Shown here: in pieces, positions 55,473 to 64,000 of the stretch
Layout: every line of letters begins with the position of its first letter
Position numbering within the stretch: position 1 is the first letter of the stretch
Assembly (NCBI RefSeq): GCF_039545035.1
Contig: NZ_BAABRO010000003.1
Span: forward strand, 496,001 to 560,000
Direction: 5' to 3'
DNA: 64,000 nucleotides
From: Novipirellula caenicola
GTDB lineage: Bacteria > Planctomycetota > Planctomycetia > Pirellulales > Pirellulaceae
The notes under the pieces: model-generated
Databases searched by the model: none
Seen by the model: the letters and a program-made list of their open reading frames with translations, nothing else
What the model was told of the DNA's origin: nothing
Program-made: the position numbers and the translations under genes

Positions 55473-55617
55473 TGTGGGATAGGCTTCCAGCCTGTCAGAG
55501 GTTCCGAGTAGCGAAAGTCGCGAAGACTTTCGGCCACCCTGGCTGTAACCGAAACTCTTGGCGAGTTTCGCTACGAAAAAATTTGTATGCGATGACAGGC
55601 TGGGAAGCCTATCCCAC
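55473..55617. repeat. Palindromic repeat family G, copy 2, between convergent genes
   Basis: Arms 'gtgggataggcttccagcct' (55473-55492) and 'aggctgggaagcctatccca' (55597-55616) are inverse complements with a bulge. Between them sits another inverted pair, 'gtagcgaaagtcgcgaag' and 'gagtttcgctac'. It lies between the stops of the toroid gene and the PQQ gene. Confidence 0.75.
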
Positions 55618-55632
55618 ATCGAAATCCGCTCT

Positions 55633-56931
55633 TTAGCGGGCGATGTCGAAGGCAAAGATCAAATCTTGGTCGCGGATGATCAACATCTGGTCGGCGACCA
55701 CCGGGTGTGCCCAGATGGCTCCCTTGTCACGTGGCAGTTCGGTTTGCCGTGGCAGCGTCAAGGTTCCCTTGGGCTTCCACTCGGCGCGATTCGGTTCGAC
55801 CAAGACGACAGATCCCTCTTCGTCGTTGTAGCAGTACAGCATGCCGTCGGCAAAACAGATCGATCCGCTGCGATTGGGACGCAACTTCTGCTCCCACAAT
55901 GTTTCACCACTCTCCAAGTCTTGCGCCATCCACATCCCACCGTTGGCAAAGGTGCATCCGTAGATCACGCCTTCATGCAGCACGACGCCGCCGTGATGGT
56001 TCAGCATCGATTTGCCAGCCAAATGGTAAACCGATTCGGCTGTGATCTTTCCGCCCTCGGCGTTTAACTTCAGCAGCGTGTTGCCCGCCCCGTAGGCGCT
56101 GGTGTGATACAGCAGGTTTTCCGACAGCACGGGGGTGGGGATCACCGCGACGTTATTTCCTGTGGTCGAATCACTAAAGACTTGCTTTCCCGATTCGGTG
56201 TCGACAGCAATCAGTCCCGGTTTGCTGGCGGTCACGTAAAACGACTTGTTGCCAACATTGCCTTTGATGATCGAAACGTATTGTGCGGGCGCATTGATAC
56301 CTTGGCTGCTCCACACTTTTTCGCCGGTCTTGCGATCCAGTGCGATCATAAAGTTGGCTTCGCCCGGTGTCACGACAACGCGGTTTCCGTCAATCAGCGG
56401 TGATTCGGCGTAGCCCCACTTCGGGATGCTGCCACCGTGATCGCTGACGAAATTGGTCGTCCATTGGACTTTGCCATCCGCTTTAGAAAGTGCGGCGAGC
56501 TGTCCGATGTCGCTAAGCACAAAGACTTGGTCGCCATCCACGGTCGGCGTGCTGCGTGGTCCGCCACCCCAGCCGTGGTTGTAATCGTCCGCGGTACTGG
56601 CGCGAGCCACTTCGGTTTCCCAGATCTTTTCGCCGGTCTTTGCGTCCAAGCAAATCGCGTAACACTTTTCGTTGTCACTGCCCATCGTATAGAGCCGTCC
56701 ATCGACGACCGCGACGGCCGAGTAGCCGCGTCCTGCGTTGGTGAACGACCATCGAAGTTGGGGGGCGGCGTCTTCCCAGGACTTTTTCAACGCTTGGGGA
56801 GCTGCGTAACCGTCACGGTTGGGGCCTCGCCATTGAGGCCAATCGGCATCGCCGGCGACCGCGAAAGAACTCAACAGCAGAGTGGAGGCCCCGAGCAACG
56901 AAACGCACGCAACTTTGGCAATAGACTTCAT
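55633..56931 (-). CDS. PQQ-like beta-propeller protein, secreted
   Basis: 432 residues with a signal peptide ('VACVSLLGASTLLLSSFAVAGDA'). The mature chain starts 'DWPQWRGPNRDGYA', the planctomycete PQQ-repeat N-terminus. It contains repeated propeller blades with 'YAICLDAKTGEKIWETEVA', 'FMIALDRKTGEKVWSSQ' and 'GLIAVDTESGKQVFSD' (BamB/PQQ_2 family). No quinoprotein active-site set was recognised, so it is more likely structural or binding than an alcohol dehydrogenase. It stands alone and faces the toroid gene across repeat G. Confidence 0.88.
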   Translation of the reverse strand: MKSIAKVACVSLLGASTLLLSSFAVAGDADWPQWRGPNRDGYAAPQALKKSWEDAAPQLRWSFTNAGRGYSAVAVVDGRLYTMGSDNEKCYAICLDAKTGEKIWETEVARASTADDYNHGWGGGPRSTPTVDGDQVFVLSDIGQLAALSKADGKVQWTTNFVSDHGGSIPKWGYAESPLIDGNRVVVTPGEANFMIALDRKTGEKVWSSQGINAPAQYVSIIKGNVGNKSFYVTASKPGLIAVDTESGKQVFSDSTTGNNVAVIPTPVLSENLLYHTSAYGAGNTLLKLNAEGGKITAESVYHLAGKSMLNHHGGVVLHEGVIYGCTFANGGMWMAQDLESGETLWEQKLRPNRSGSICFADGMLYCYNDEEGSVVLVEPNRAEWKPKGTLTLPRQTELPRDKGAIWAHPVVADQMLIIRDQDLIFAFDIAR

Positions 56932-57326
56932 GGGTAGGGTCGAGCTTTGCAGGAAGGATTTTGGGGGTGGGTGTCGAGAGAGCCCACTATACCAAACCCC
57001 AGCTCAGGTGGGCCAGGGATATTGAGGGGGTTCTGAGGTCGAAGAAGTACCCCCAGTGTCGGCTTGGCAAACGCCACAATCGAGTTGTCGCCCCTTCCGT
57101 TTGGCATCAATCTCGAGCCCCGGCCCAACCTCAAGCCACGACCCAGTCTCAAAACGTGGGCGAATCCAAAATGGTGAGCCAATCCCCAAGCACGGCGGCA
57201 GCGTGGTGGTGGATCGAGTATCGTGGAGACTTGGTACCGCTGCGTGAATCGTTCGCTGTGTGAATCGTTCGTTGCGGTGACTTGGGCGCGTCCGTTTCCC
57301 CCGAAATCAATATGTGAGTGCGATTG
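56932..57326. other. Intergenic region, no gene seen
   Basis: About 395 bp between divergent genes (PQQ protein and sulfatase). No repeat family was recognised; it should hold both promoters. Confidence 0.45.
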
Positions 57327-59225
57327 ATGCAAAACCGAATTTGTCTGAGCGTGATGGGAGTGTTCATTCTTTGGGTCGCCAGCCATGCCGACGCTCAAAC
57401 GACGCGGCCCAACGTGATCTACATCATGGCCGACGAGCTCGGCTATTTCGAGCCTTCGTTTATGGGCAACCCAATCATTCAAACGCCCAATATCGACCGC
57501 ATGGCAGCCGAAGGGATTCGCTTCACTCAAGGCTTGGCCGGGTCGTCAGTATGTGCCCCAACTCGCTGCTGTTTCTTGACCGGAAAGCACAGCGGTCACA
57601 CGTCGGTGCGGTCCAACGGAGGCGGAACGCCACTGCGAGCAGACGAGGAAACGATCGCTTCGATGTTGAAGCCACTTGGCTATGCCACAGGCGGATTTGG
57701 GAAATGGGGATGCGGTGGACGTGGATCGACCGGCGTCCCTGAAAAACACGGGTTCGATGTGTTCGTGGGCTACTACGATCAAGTTCACGCGCACTCGTAT
57801 TATCCGCCCTACATTCTGCGGAACAGCGAAGAAATACCGCTGGCGGGAAACCATGGCAACAGCAACGGTGATACCTATTCGCATTACGTGATCATGGACG
57901 AGGCGACGAAGTTCATTCGCGAGCACAAGGACCAACCGTTTTTTGCTTACTTGCCCGTCACTCCGCCGCATGGCATTTTCGACATTCCCGATGACGATCC
58001 CGCCTGGGCGATCTACAAAGACTTGGCACTGCCCGAGCAAGCAAAACGTTACGCCGCGATGGTCACGATGTTGGATCGCCAAGTCGGCGAGGTTCTCGAC
58101 CTCGTCAAAGAGTTGGGGCTCGACGAAAACACGTTGGTATTTTTCAGTGGCGACAATGGAGGTGCGGACTACTTTGCGTCAAAAGAACAGCCGCGTGGGG
58201 TTCATGGAGCCAATAAACATCCCACCACCGGAGTCGAGTTTCGTGGCAAGAAAGGAAAACTGTACGAAGGCGGATTGCGGATTCCCGTGGTCGCACGTTG
58301 GCCGGGCAAAATTGAACCGGACACAGTCAGCGATCTGCTGTGGTACTTTCCCGATATCCTGCCGACGATTGCCGAGGTGACCGGCGCGACCGCTCCGGCG
58401 GACATTGACGGCATTAGCATCTTGCCTGAATTGATCGGCGAAACCGCCGCGGGACATCCGCAGGCGAAACATGAATACTTGTATTGGGAAATCAGCGGCC
58501 AAACCGCGGTCCGAATGGGCAATTGGAAAGCGATCCAACCGAAAAAGGATGCGGATTGGGAATTGTACGATCTGGATCACGACGTCAGCGAGTCGATGAA
58601 TGTCGCACAGGCGAACCCAAGTGTGCTTGCCAAACTAAAGGCGTTTGCCGAACAAGCTCATACACCGGTGGTCGAAGGAACGTTCGAGTCCAGAGAGCTA
58701 CACGAGCGTGATCGCGCGGCAAAGTTTGGGGGCAAGCCGCCGGCAAAGCAGACTCGCAAAAACAAATCCGCGATGACGATGCCCAGCAAGGGGATGTTGT
58801 CCAACAAGGGTTGGAGCGTGGTGCGATTTAGCAGCGAAAATGTCGCGAACCGCAAATTCGCTCGTCATGTCATCGACGGCGATCCCGAAACGCTGTGGCA
58901 TACTAAGTTCAGTGGTGGCATTACGCCGCCGCCTCATGAATTGGTGATCGACTTAGGCGACGTTCGCCGTATCGAAGGCTTTGTCTATCTGGCTCGACAA
59001 GACGGCGGTTGGAATGGCGCGATCAAGAACATCGAGTTCTGCGTTAGCGATTCTGCCGATCACTTCGCCGATCCCGTCGTCACGGCCGAGCTTGCCAAAA
59101 CGCGAATGCCTCAAACGATTCCATGTGATCCGGTCTCCGGACGTTACGTCTTGCTGCGAGCCACGTCGGAACAGGACGGACGCGAGTTTGCGACGGTGGC
59201 GGAGTTAGGCGTGATCGGCCATTAA
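57327..59225 (+). CDS. Sulfatase with C-terminal discoidin-type (F5/8C) domain
   Basis: 632 residues from ATG 57327 (GTG 57318 is possible), with a signal peptide (…VFILWVASHADA). The sulfatase domain (about 27-440) has the formylglycine motif C76-A-P-T-R ('VCAPTRCCFLTGKHSG'), 'MADELGY' (35-39, where most family members have Asp-Asp, here Asp-Glu) and 'SGDNGGADYF'. The tail (about 490-630) resembles an F5/8 type C carbohydrate-binding domain ('RHVIDGDPETLWHTKF', 'HELVIDLGDVRRIEGFVYL'). It likely removes sulfate from an extracellular algal or other polysaccharide. The stop overlaps that of the convergent RDD gene by 4 bp. Confidence 0.93.
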   Translation: MQNRICLSVMGVFILWVASHADAQTTRPNVIYIMADELGYFEPSFMGNPIIQTPNIDRMAAEGIRFTQGLAGSSVCAPTRCCFLTGKHSGHTSVRSNGGGTPLRADEETIASMLKPLGYATGGFGKWGCGGRGSTGVPEKHGFDVFVGYYDQVHAHSYYPPYILRNSEEIPLAGNHGNSNGDTYSHYVIMDEATKFIREHKDQPFFAYLPVTPPHGIFDIPDDDPAWAIYKDLALPEQAKRYAAMVTMLDRQVGEVLDLVKELGLDENTLVFFSGDNGGADYFASKEQPRGVHGANKHPTTGVEFRGKKGKLYEGGLRIPVVARWPGKIEPDTVSDLLWYFPDILPTIAEVTGATAPADIDGISILPELIGETAAGHPQAKHEYLYWEISGQTAVRMGNWKAIQPKKDADWELYDLDHDVSESMNVAQANPSVLAKLKAFAEQAHTPVVEGTFESRELHERDRAAKFGGKPPAKQTRKNKSAMTMPSKGMLSNKGWSVVRFSSENVANRKFARHVIDGDPETLWHTKFSGGITPPPHELVIDLGDVRRIEGFVYLARQDGGWNGAIKNIEFCVSDSADHFADPVVTAELAKTRMPQTIPCDPVSGRYVLLRATSEQDGREFATVAELGVIGH

Positions 59226-60052
59226 GCTTCGACCACTAGCGTCTGGGCCAGCTTGTCATGCAGCGTTTCGTGGTTCTCGCTGAACAAGAAACCGATATCG
59301 ACCAATGCGATAACGCCACCAATGATTGGAATTCCGGTAATGGCACCGAAGGCCAGGTTTCGAATCAGCACTCCGTGCAGAAAACCGACGGGAATGCCGG
59401 TGTGCCGGTCGACAATGCGTGTTTTGACAATCTTCTTGCCTAGACTTTGTCCGGACATCGAGATCAGCACCATGTTGATGATGAACGGAACCAGCATGAT
59501 GCACAGGGCAACCAGCAGGATGACGAGGCCAATTCCCGTAGCCGCCGGGTTGTCACCCGCTTCCGCTGCGGGCATCAAGAGCCCCATCATCACCGCGACC
59601 ACGATATAGCCGGCCATATAAAACAGACCATCCAGTAGCGCCCCACCAATTCGCTTTCCGATCCCCGCGATATTGCCGCTGGATGGCGATGGCATTGCTC
59701 CGGCAGCACCGACCGCGTAGGGGTTGGTGGCCGCAGGGGCGCCTCCGCCAAAACCGGGACGCTGAACCGGTAAGACCGGTTGTTTCAAGTCGTCATCGGT
59801 CAAATCGTCAAACATCGCCGGATCAAAGTCGCCCGCCGAGGGGCCGGCCGGCTGCGGAGCTGGACGCGGTGCGGTCGGTCGTTGTGCGGCCGGAGCTCGG
59901 TTGGGATTTGCCGCGGCCGCCGCCGTTGCGGCCGGTTTGGCTGCGCCGCCAGGAGCCCGTAACTGCTTTCCACACGGACACTTAACAACTTTTCCCGCAG
60001 CGGATTCCGGGATGTTCAAGACCGCTGAACAAGCGGGACATTTGATCTTCAT
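59222..60052 (-). CDS. RDD family membrane protein with N-terminal zinc ribbon
   Basis: 276 residues. The zinc-ribbon start 'IKCPACSAVLNIPE…KCPCGKQL' carries CxxC…CxC. It is followed by a Pro/Ala-rich linker (about 35-130) and an RDD domain with about four spans ('GKRIGGALLDGLFYMAGYIV', 'SGQSLGKKIVKTRIVDRHTG' cut short, then 'LIRNLAFGAI'). The conserved Arg and Asp residues give RDD its name; some members act in ion transport. The soluble zinc ribbon faces the cytoplasm. The C-terminal stop overlaps the sulfatase stop on the opposite strand (shared ttaa). Confidence 0.88.
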   Translation of the reverse strand: MKIKCPACSAVLNIPESAAGKVVKCPCGKQLRAPGGAAKPAATAAAAANPNRAPAAQRPTAPRPAPQPAGPSAGDFDPAMFDDLTDDDLKQPVLPVQRPGFGGGAPAATNPYAVGAAGAMPSPSSGNIAGIGKRIGGALLDGLFYMAGYIVVAVMMGLLMPAAEAGDNPAATGIGLVILLVALCIMLVPFIINMVLISMSGQSLGKKIVKTRIVDRHTGIPVGFLHGVLIRNLAFGAITGIPIIGGVIALVDIGFLFSENHETLHDKLAQTLVVEA

Positions 60053-60208
60053 GTGCAGAAAGAGGGGGCAAGCAAGGGACGAATGAAATGCAACGACGCG
60101 GTGCCGCCGGCAAAGCGAGCACGCATTTCAGACCCGTGTCGCAATGGGGCAGCACTGTATCTTAGTTCATTTTTACCAACGTGGGGGCTGTCGTGATGAA
60201 CACGAACA

Positions 60209-62158
60209 TCAAGACGACGTGATGGCGGGGACGGTTTCGTTCATTTGCAGGTAGATCATGTCACGATAGTGTCCCACGCGGCTGAGCAATTGTTCGTGCG
60301 TGCCCACGTCGGCGATCCGGCCGTCTTCGAGCACGACGATCTTGTCGGCTCCCACAATCGTGCTCAGCCGGTGGGCGATCACAAACGCCGTGCGTCCCTT
60401 CAGCAGATCGGCAAGACTGTGCTGGATCAATCGCTCGCTTTCGCTGTCCAAATTGCTGGTCGCTTCATCGAGAATCAAGATTCGCGGATCGGCCAAAATG
60501 GCTCGGGCGATGGCCAGTCGTTGACGTTGACCCCCTGAGAGTTTGACGCCTCGTTCGCCGATGATCGAATCGTATCCGTTGGGTAACGCATTGATGAACT
60601 CGTCTGCAGCGGCGGCCCGAGCGGCTTCGGCGATCTGCGAATCGGTCGCGTTGCGTCGCGCGTAGGCGATGTTCTCGCGAATCGTGCCATCGAACATGAA
60701 CACGTCTTGTTCGACAATGCCTAGCAACCGGCGGAAGCTTTCGAGTTGGATGTCTTTCAAATCCCGGCCATCAAGTTGAATCGAGCCTGAATCGGGATCA
60801 TAGAACCGGGCGATCAAGTTGGTCAGCGTTGTCTTGCCCGCACCACTGCGGCCGACCAAGGCGACGGTCTCGCCAGCGTTGACCTCCAGTGAGATGTCCT
60901 TCAGCACCATCGTGTCCGACCCGGGGTACGAAAACGAAACATTGCTGATCGAGACCCTGCCATCGACTCGATTGCGATCAAGCGTGACCGCTTCGGCCCG
61001 ACTTGGCAGTTCTTCTTCGATCTCCAAAACGTCCAACACCCGATCGAGCCCCGCTAGATTGTTTTGGAATCCGACCGCACTGCCCGCCAAGGTGGCCAGC
61101 GGGTCTAGCAGCATGGTCAGGTAAACCAAGAACATCATCAGATCGCCAAGCGTCAGCTCGGATTGAATGATTTGATAACCGCCGTACAGCAGCAGTCCGG
61201 TCGAAGCCAGCGGGATGATGACCTCCCAAACCGTTTCGATGATCCGCGTCCACCACCATGTAAAGAGTTGTTGACGCACCAAAAAGCCGCCTTCACGGAC
61301 AAAACGCGACGATTCGCTGCGACTACGCGCGAACGTTCGCACGACTCGGATGCCGCCGAATGTCTCGGTCGCGCCGGCATCGATCTTCTGCCGCTGCATG
61401 CGGATGTCTTTGTACAGCGGGCGAATGCGGTTGATCCACGTGCGATGCGTGACCCACACCACCGGCAACAACAGCAGTCCGCCGAGCATCAATTTCCAAT
61501 CGACTAGCATCAAGATCACGAGGCTGCCGATGAATTGAACGATCGCCCGCCACGGGTTGTACAGGATGCTGAAGATCAATTCGGCAACCCCGCCGGCGTC
61601 CTCGCGAATCAGACTCGCCACGCCGCCGCTTTTCATGTCGTAGACGTTTTGCAGCGGCAAGCGGATCGCGTGATCAAACACGCGGCGGCGGATTCCGACT
61701 TGGGCCTGGTTGACCGATTTGGTTGCGATCCAGCGACTCGATAAGTGGGCAATCGTCGCCAGGATGGTGACCACCGTCACGATACCGGCGATCGCCAATA
61801 GCAGTGAAAACGGCTCGGTCGGCAACCCCAACCCTGATGTCCAATCGGGCAGCGGTTTTCGCGGCGTCGAAAGCGCCGAGTCAATCGCCAATTTCGTCCC
61901 CACCGGTGGAATCAACCGCAGCACGATCCCGACGGTCAATAACGCGATCGCGCCCGCGATCTGGCGGTGGTAGTTGCTGATCAGCCGGATGAATTCACGA
62001 AACAGTTCCCAGAACCCTCGTTCGCGAGTGCCGAGTTTACGAGCACTCCGTCCCGAGCCATGGTACGAATGGTGCTCGGAGGATTTTTTACGCGAATTGC
62101 GTTGGCGAATTTTTTCGCGGTAACTGGAAAAACGGCTGCGGCTTGGCTCGATAGGCAT
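60209..62158 (-). CDS. MsbA-type ABC exporter (fused membrane and ATPase domains)
   Basis: 649 residues. A basic N-terminal extension precedes six membrane spans (about 65-370). The nucleotide-binding domain (about 385-640) shows Walker A 'GRSGAGKTTL', Q-loop 'GIVEQDVFMFD', signature 'LSGGQRQRLAIARAIL', Walker B 'ILILDEATSNLDS' and the switch 'AHRLSTI'. This half-transporter should homodimerise in the inner membrane and export a lipid or hydrophobic compound. It lies 79 bp after two ABC-2 permease genes on the same strand, which belong to a different transporter type. Confidence 0.93.
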   Translation of the reverse strand: MPIEPSRSRFSSYREKIRQRNSRKKSSEHHSYHGSGRSARKLGTRERGFWELFREFIRLISNYHRQIAGAIALLTVGIVLRLIPPVGTKLAIDSALSTPRKPLPDWTSGLGLPTEPFSLLLAIAGIVTVVTILATIAHLSSRWIATKSVNQAQVGIRRRVFDHAIRLPLQNVYDMKSGGVASLIREDAGGVAELIFSILYNPWRAIVQFIGSLVILMLVDWKLMLGGLLLLPVVWVTHRTWINRIRPLYKDIRMQRQKIDAGATETFGGIRVVRTFARSRSESSRFVREGGFLVRQQLFTWWWTRIIETVWEVIIPLASTGLLLYGGYQIIQSELTLGDLMMFLVYLTMLLDPLATLAGSAVGFQNNLAGLDRVLDVLEIEEELPSRAEAVTLDRNRVDGRVSISNVSFSYPGSDTMVLKDISLEVNAGETVALVGRSGAGKTTLTNLIARFYDPDSGSIQLDGRDLKDIQLESFRRLLGIVEQDVFMFDGTIRENIAYARRNATDSQIAEAARAAAADEFINALPNGYDSIIGERGVKLSGGQRQRLAIARAILADPRILILDEATSNLDSESERLIQHSLADLLKGRTAFVIAHRLSTIVGADKIVVLEDGRIADVGTHEQLLSRVGHYRDMIYLQMNETVPAITSS

Positions 62159-62237
62159 ACCGTATTGGTAGTCAGGATGGGCAAAATTGGCAACGGGCCT
62201 TCCTGGGGGCGAGCCGCCGATTTGCAGCCCGATCTGC

Positions 62238-63119
62238 TTACGAACTGGCGCTGCGGTAGCTCAAAAGTGCTTTCTTAAACACCCATCGGCTCAGCACCAC
62301 GCTCAGCACGGTCGCGACGACGGCCCACACCACCAGCATCGATTCCCAATCGGTTCGTGGTTGGATCGGTTTGGCCAACAACCGTGCTGGCACATTGACC
62401 ACCAGCAACACCGGGATCACAAACGTAAAGAATCCATACAGCGGCGTTCCCCACCCGCGGTTGTAGATTTCCATCGGATAGCGGCTGAAGTTAGTGATGT
62501 AGAACCAAAAATTGTAGAGCGTTTGGTTGCGGCCCAGCCAAATGCTCGTCGCACTCAATGAGATCATCAAACTGTACATGATCGCCACGCCGCAGCCGAT
62601 AAACACCACGTACAGCACCGCGGACAAAAGCGTGGGGACCATCGGATCGACTTCACGCGTGGCGAGCGAATAGAGCGCCGCGACCAAGATCACCAAACCG
62701 GCGGCAAAGTTCGACAACGCACTCCAGTCGATTCGCCGGAACGAAATCAGAAACTGAGTGTCGATCGGTTTCAGTAGGGCAAAGTCCAATCCGCCGGTGC
62801 GAATCAGTTCACTGAACTCTTCCGCATTGGGCATGAAAAACGCTTGCACCAAGCTGTTGATAAACCAAGTCGTTGCCAGAAAGACGAAAAACTTGTCGCG
62901 GTCCCACCCGGATCCTTCGCCAATCGTATTGGTGTACTGGAAAATGATCAAATAGAAGCCGACGTTCATCAGCGTCCAGCCGACACTGCTGATGCACTGC
63001 AAAAAGAAATTCATGCGGAACGTCATGTCACGCACAAGCGAATTGCGGGCAAACGTCAGGAACACCTTTCCATAGTGCGGGCTGTGCTTGGGATTCTCGT
63101 CAGCAATTGGGGCTGCCAT
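62238..63119 (-). CDS. ABC-2 type permease (DUF990/PF06182-like)
   Basis: 293 residues from ATG 63119, preferred over ATG 63134 because GGAGG lies 8 nt upstream and falls inside the longer reading. Six or so membrane spans; conserved-looking patches are 'FRMNFFLQCISSVGWTLMNV', 'ELIRTGGLDFALLKPID' and 'GRNQTLYNFWFYITNFSRYP'. It is the second subunit of a two-permease ABC system; the upstream gene ends 4 bp before this start, so the two are coupled. The substrate is unknown; such systems export drugs, lipids or polysaccharides. Confidence 0.88.
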   Translation of the reverse strand: MAAPIADENPKHSPHYGKVFLTFARNSLVRDMTFRMNFFLQCISSVGWTLMNVGFYLIIFQYTNTIGEGSGWDRDKFFVFLATTWFINSLVQAFFMPNAEEFSELIRTGGLDFALLKPIDTQFLISFRRIDWSALSNFAAGLVILVAALYSLATREVDPMVPTLLSAVLYVVFIGCGVAIMYSLMISLSATSIWLGRNQTLYNFWFYITNFSRYPMEIYNRGWGTPLYGFFTFVIPVLLVVNVPARLLAKPIQPRTDWESMLVVWAVVATVLSVVLSRWVFKKALLSYRSASS

Positions 63120-63123
63120 GGTC

Positions 63124-63960
63124 CTATCCTCCATATCCGCTGTAACGCTTCATGCCACGCGAATAAGCAAAGCGGCACACGAAAATGAAAAACACCAGCC
63201 AGGCGAACTGAATGCTCAATTCCATTGGCAACGCGTCCGGTTCCACTTTGCCCAAGAAAATCGCCGCAGGGAAATACGCCAGATACTTGAACGGCAAAAA
63301 TTGGACAAACGGTTCGATGCTGTCGGGCAGCAGGGTCAACGGAAACATGTGTCCCGACAAAAAGAAGCTGAACAACATGAACACAAACAGCAGCGACGAG
63401 ACTTCGAGAAACCAAAATCCGATCATCCCGATCGAGGCTTCCATAAAGAAGCCGATCAAGAACCCCATGATCAACGATGCTGAGAAAGCGGCGAACACCG
63501 GCAGCGACGGCCAACCCTCGACGAAATAACCGCGGCACAGAAAAAAGACCAAGGCGAACGGGGCGATCGCAACGACGTAATAGGTCAACTTGTGAGCGAT
63601 CCGCGTCAATAACAAGAAACCAACCAAGTCAATCGGTTGAATCAGATAGCGTTTGATCTCGCCCTCGCGTATCTGCTGGGCAATGCCGGACGCCAAATTG
63701 GGCATGCTCGAAAACGCCCGCGCGACCATCGTCAGCAAATAATAGGCAATGATTTCTTTGAAGCCGAACTTGCCGATGGTCACCTCTTCGCCGCTCTGGC
63801 TGGCTCCGATCGATTCGAACACCGCGTACCACAAGAAGATTTGCGTGATGATCGGCAGGAACCGCATCAGCGTTCCGAGCGCAAAGTCGCCGCGATAAAC
63901 CAGACGCTCTTCGAGCGCGGTCCGCAGAATCACCCACCACGTCGACAAACGCCACCCCAA
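63124..63960 (-). CDS. ABC-2 type permease, first subunit, start uncertain
   Basis: At least 278 residues. The start given is TTG at 63960, without a clear ribosome binding site. The frame continues open to the right edge (residues …SPPHHNSG), so the true start may lie outside the window. Membrane spans with 'RGDFALGTLMRFLPIITQIF', 'QIREGEIKRYLIQPIDLVGF' and 'FFLSGHMFPLTLLP' match the same family as the next gene. The ATPase of the complex is not in the window and should be upstream, beyond 64000. Confidence 0.82.
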   Translation of the reverse strand: MGWRLSTWWVILRTALEERLVYRGDFALGTLMRFLPIITQIFLWYAVFESIGASQSGEEVTIGKFGFKEIIAYYLLTMVARAFSSMPNLASGIAQQIREGEIKRYLIQPIDLVGFLLLTRIAHKLTYYVVAIAPFALVFFLCRGYFVEGWPSLPVFAAFSASLIMGFLIGFFMEASIGMIGFWFLEVSSLLFVFMLFSFFLSGHMFPLTLLPDSIEPFVQFLPFKYLAYFPAAIFLGKVEPDALPMELSIQFAWLVFFIFVCRFAYSRGMKRYSGYGG

Positions 63961-64000
63961 ACCGCTGTTGTGATGCGGCGGGCTCCATTGTTCTTCAGCG

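Overview
The window looks like chromosome of a planctomycete of the Pirellulaceae type (Rhodopirellula and relatives). The signs are three DUF1559 prepilin-like proteins, several TPR/FG-GAP/ASPIC-UnbV (CRTAC1-like) lipoproteins, a giant surface protein with the planctomycete N-terminal 'ERLEDRRLM' motif and a dockerin-like end, a sulfatase, a Tat-exported prenyltransferase-fold protein, a PQQ beta-propeller and a DUF1844 protein beside pyrG. Genes are widely spaced, lie on both strands, and are separated by many dispersed palindromic repeats. I found no rRNA, convincing tRNA, CRISPR array, transposase or prophage.

Layout. 1-14.1 kb: end of a DUF2961-like protein, two large fused TPR-FG-GAP-ASPIC lipoproteins, a divergent two-gene version of the same architecture (TPR protein plus ASPIC lipoprotein), and two copies of a 'tiny lipoprotein + DUF1559' pair. 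14.7-17.9 kb: kdsB-pyrG-DUF1844 on the minus strand, with CTP synthesis next to CMP-Kdo formation. 18.0-25.8 kb: a cobalamin riboswitch on the plus strand, then a DUF1559 gene, a 2003-residue surface protein with three DUF4465 domains, and a DUF1289 gene. 25.9-28.8 kb: a PTS-EIIA/SLC4-type anion transporter fusion, a HAMP-like membrane protein and a Flp pilin. 29.4-33.4 kb: an ABC-2 permease translationally coupled to two DUF21 (CNNM/CorC-like) proteins. 33.4-40.6 kb: a small conserved protein, a TPR lipoprotein, a PsbP/DUF1795-like protein, a Fur regulator, an orphan FlgM, a membrane-fused spermidine-synthase-like protein and a CDF metal exporter. 41.4-45.3 kb: two coupled unknown genes and an ECF sigma factor module. 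46.2-59.2 kb: a secreted unknown, a B12-binding-type radical SAM protein, a Rieske protein, a UPF0173 hydrolase, trpB, mutM, a prenyltransferase-fold protein, a PQQ propeller and a sulfatase. 59.2-64 kb: an RDD protein, an MsbA-type ABC exporter and two ABC-2 permeases whose ATPase should lie beyond the window.

The most interesting locus is at 18.0-25.8 kb. The riboswitch is well formed, with P1, P2 and the conserved core visible. The first large proteins downstream contain domains that I recall from Bacteroidetes vitamin B12 uptake loci (a 'cell surface protein' domain and DUF4465), here fused and multiplied in one dockerin-bearing planctomycete protein. I infer a B12-responsive surface system. 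The sequence alone cannot prove cobamide binding. Second in interest are the EIIA-anion exchanger fusion and the nested families of palindromic repeats, two of which sit exactly between convergent genes.
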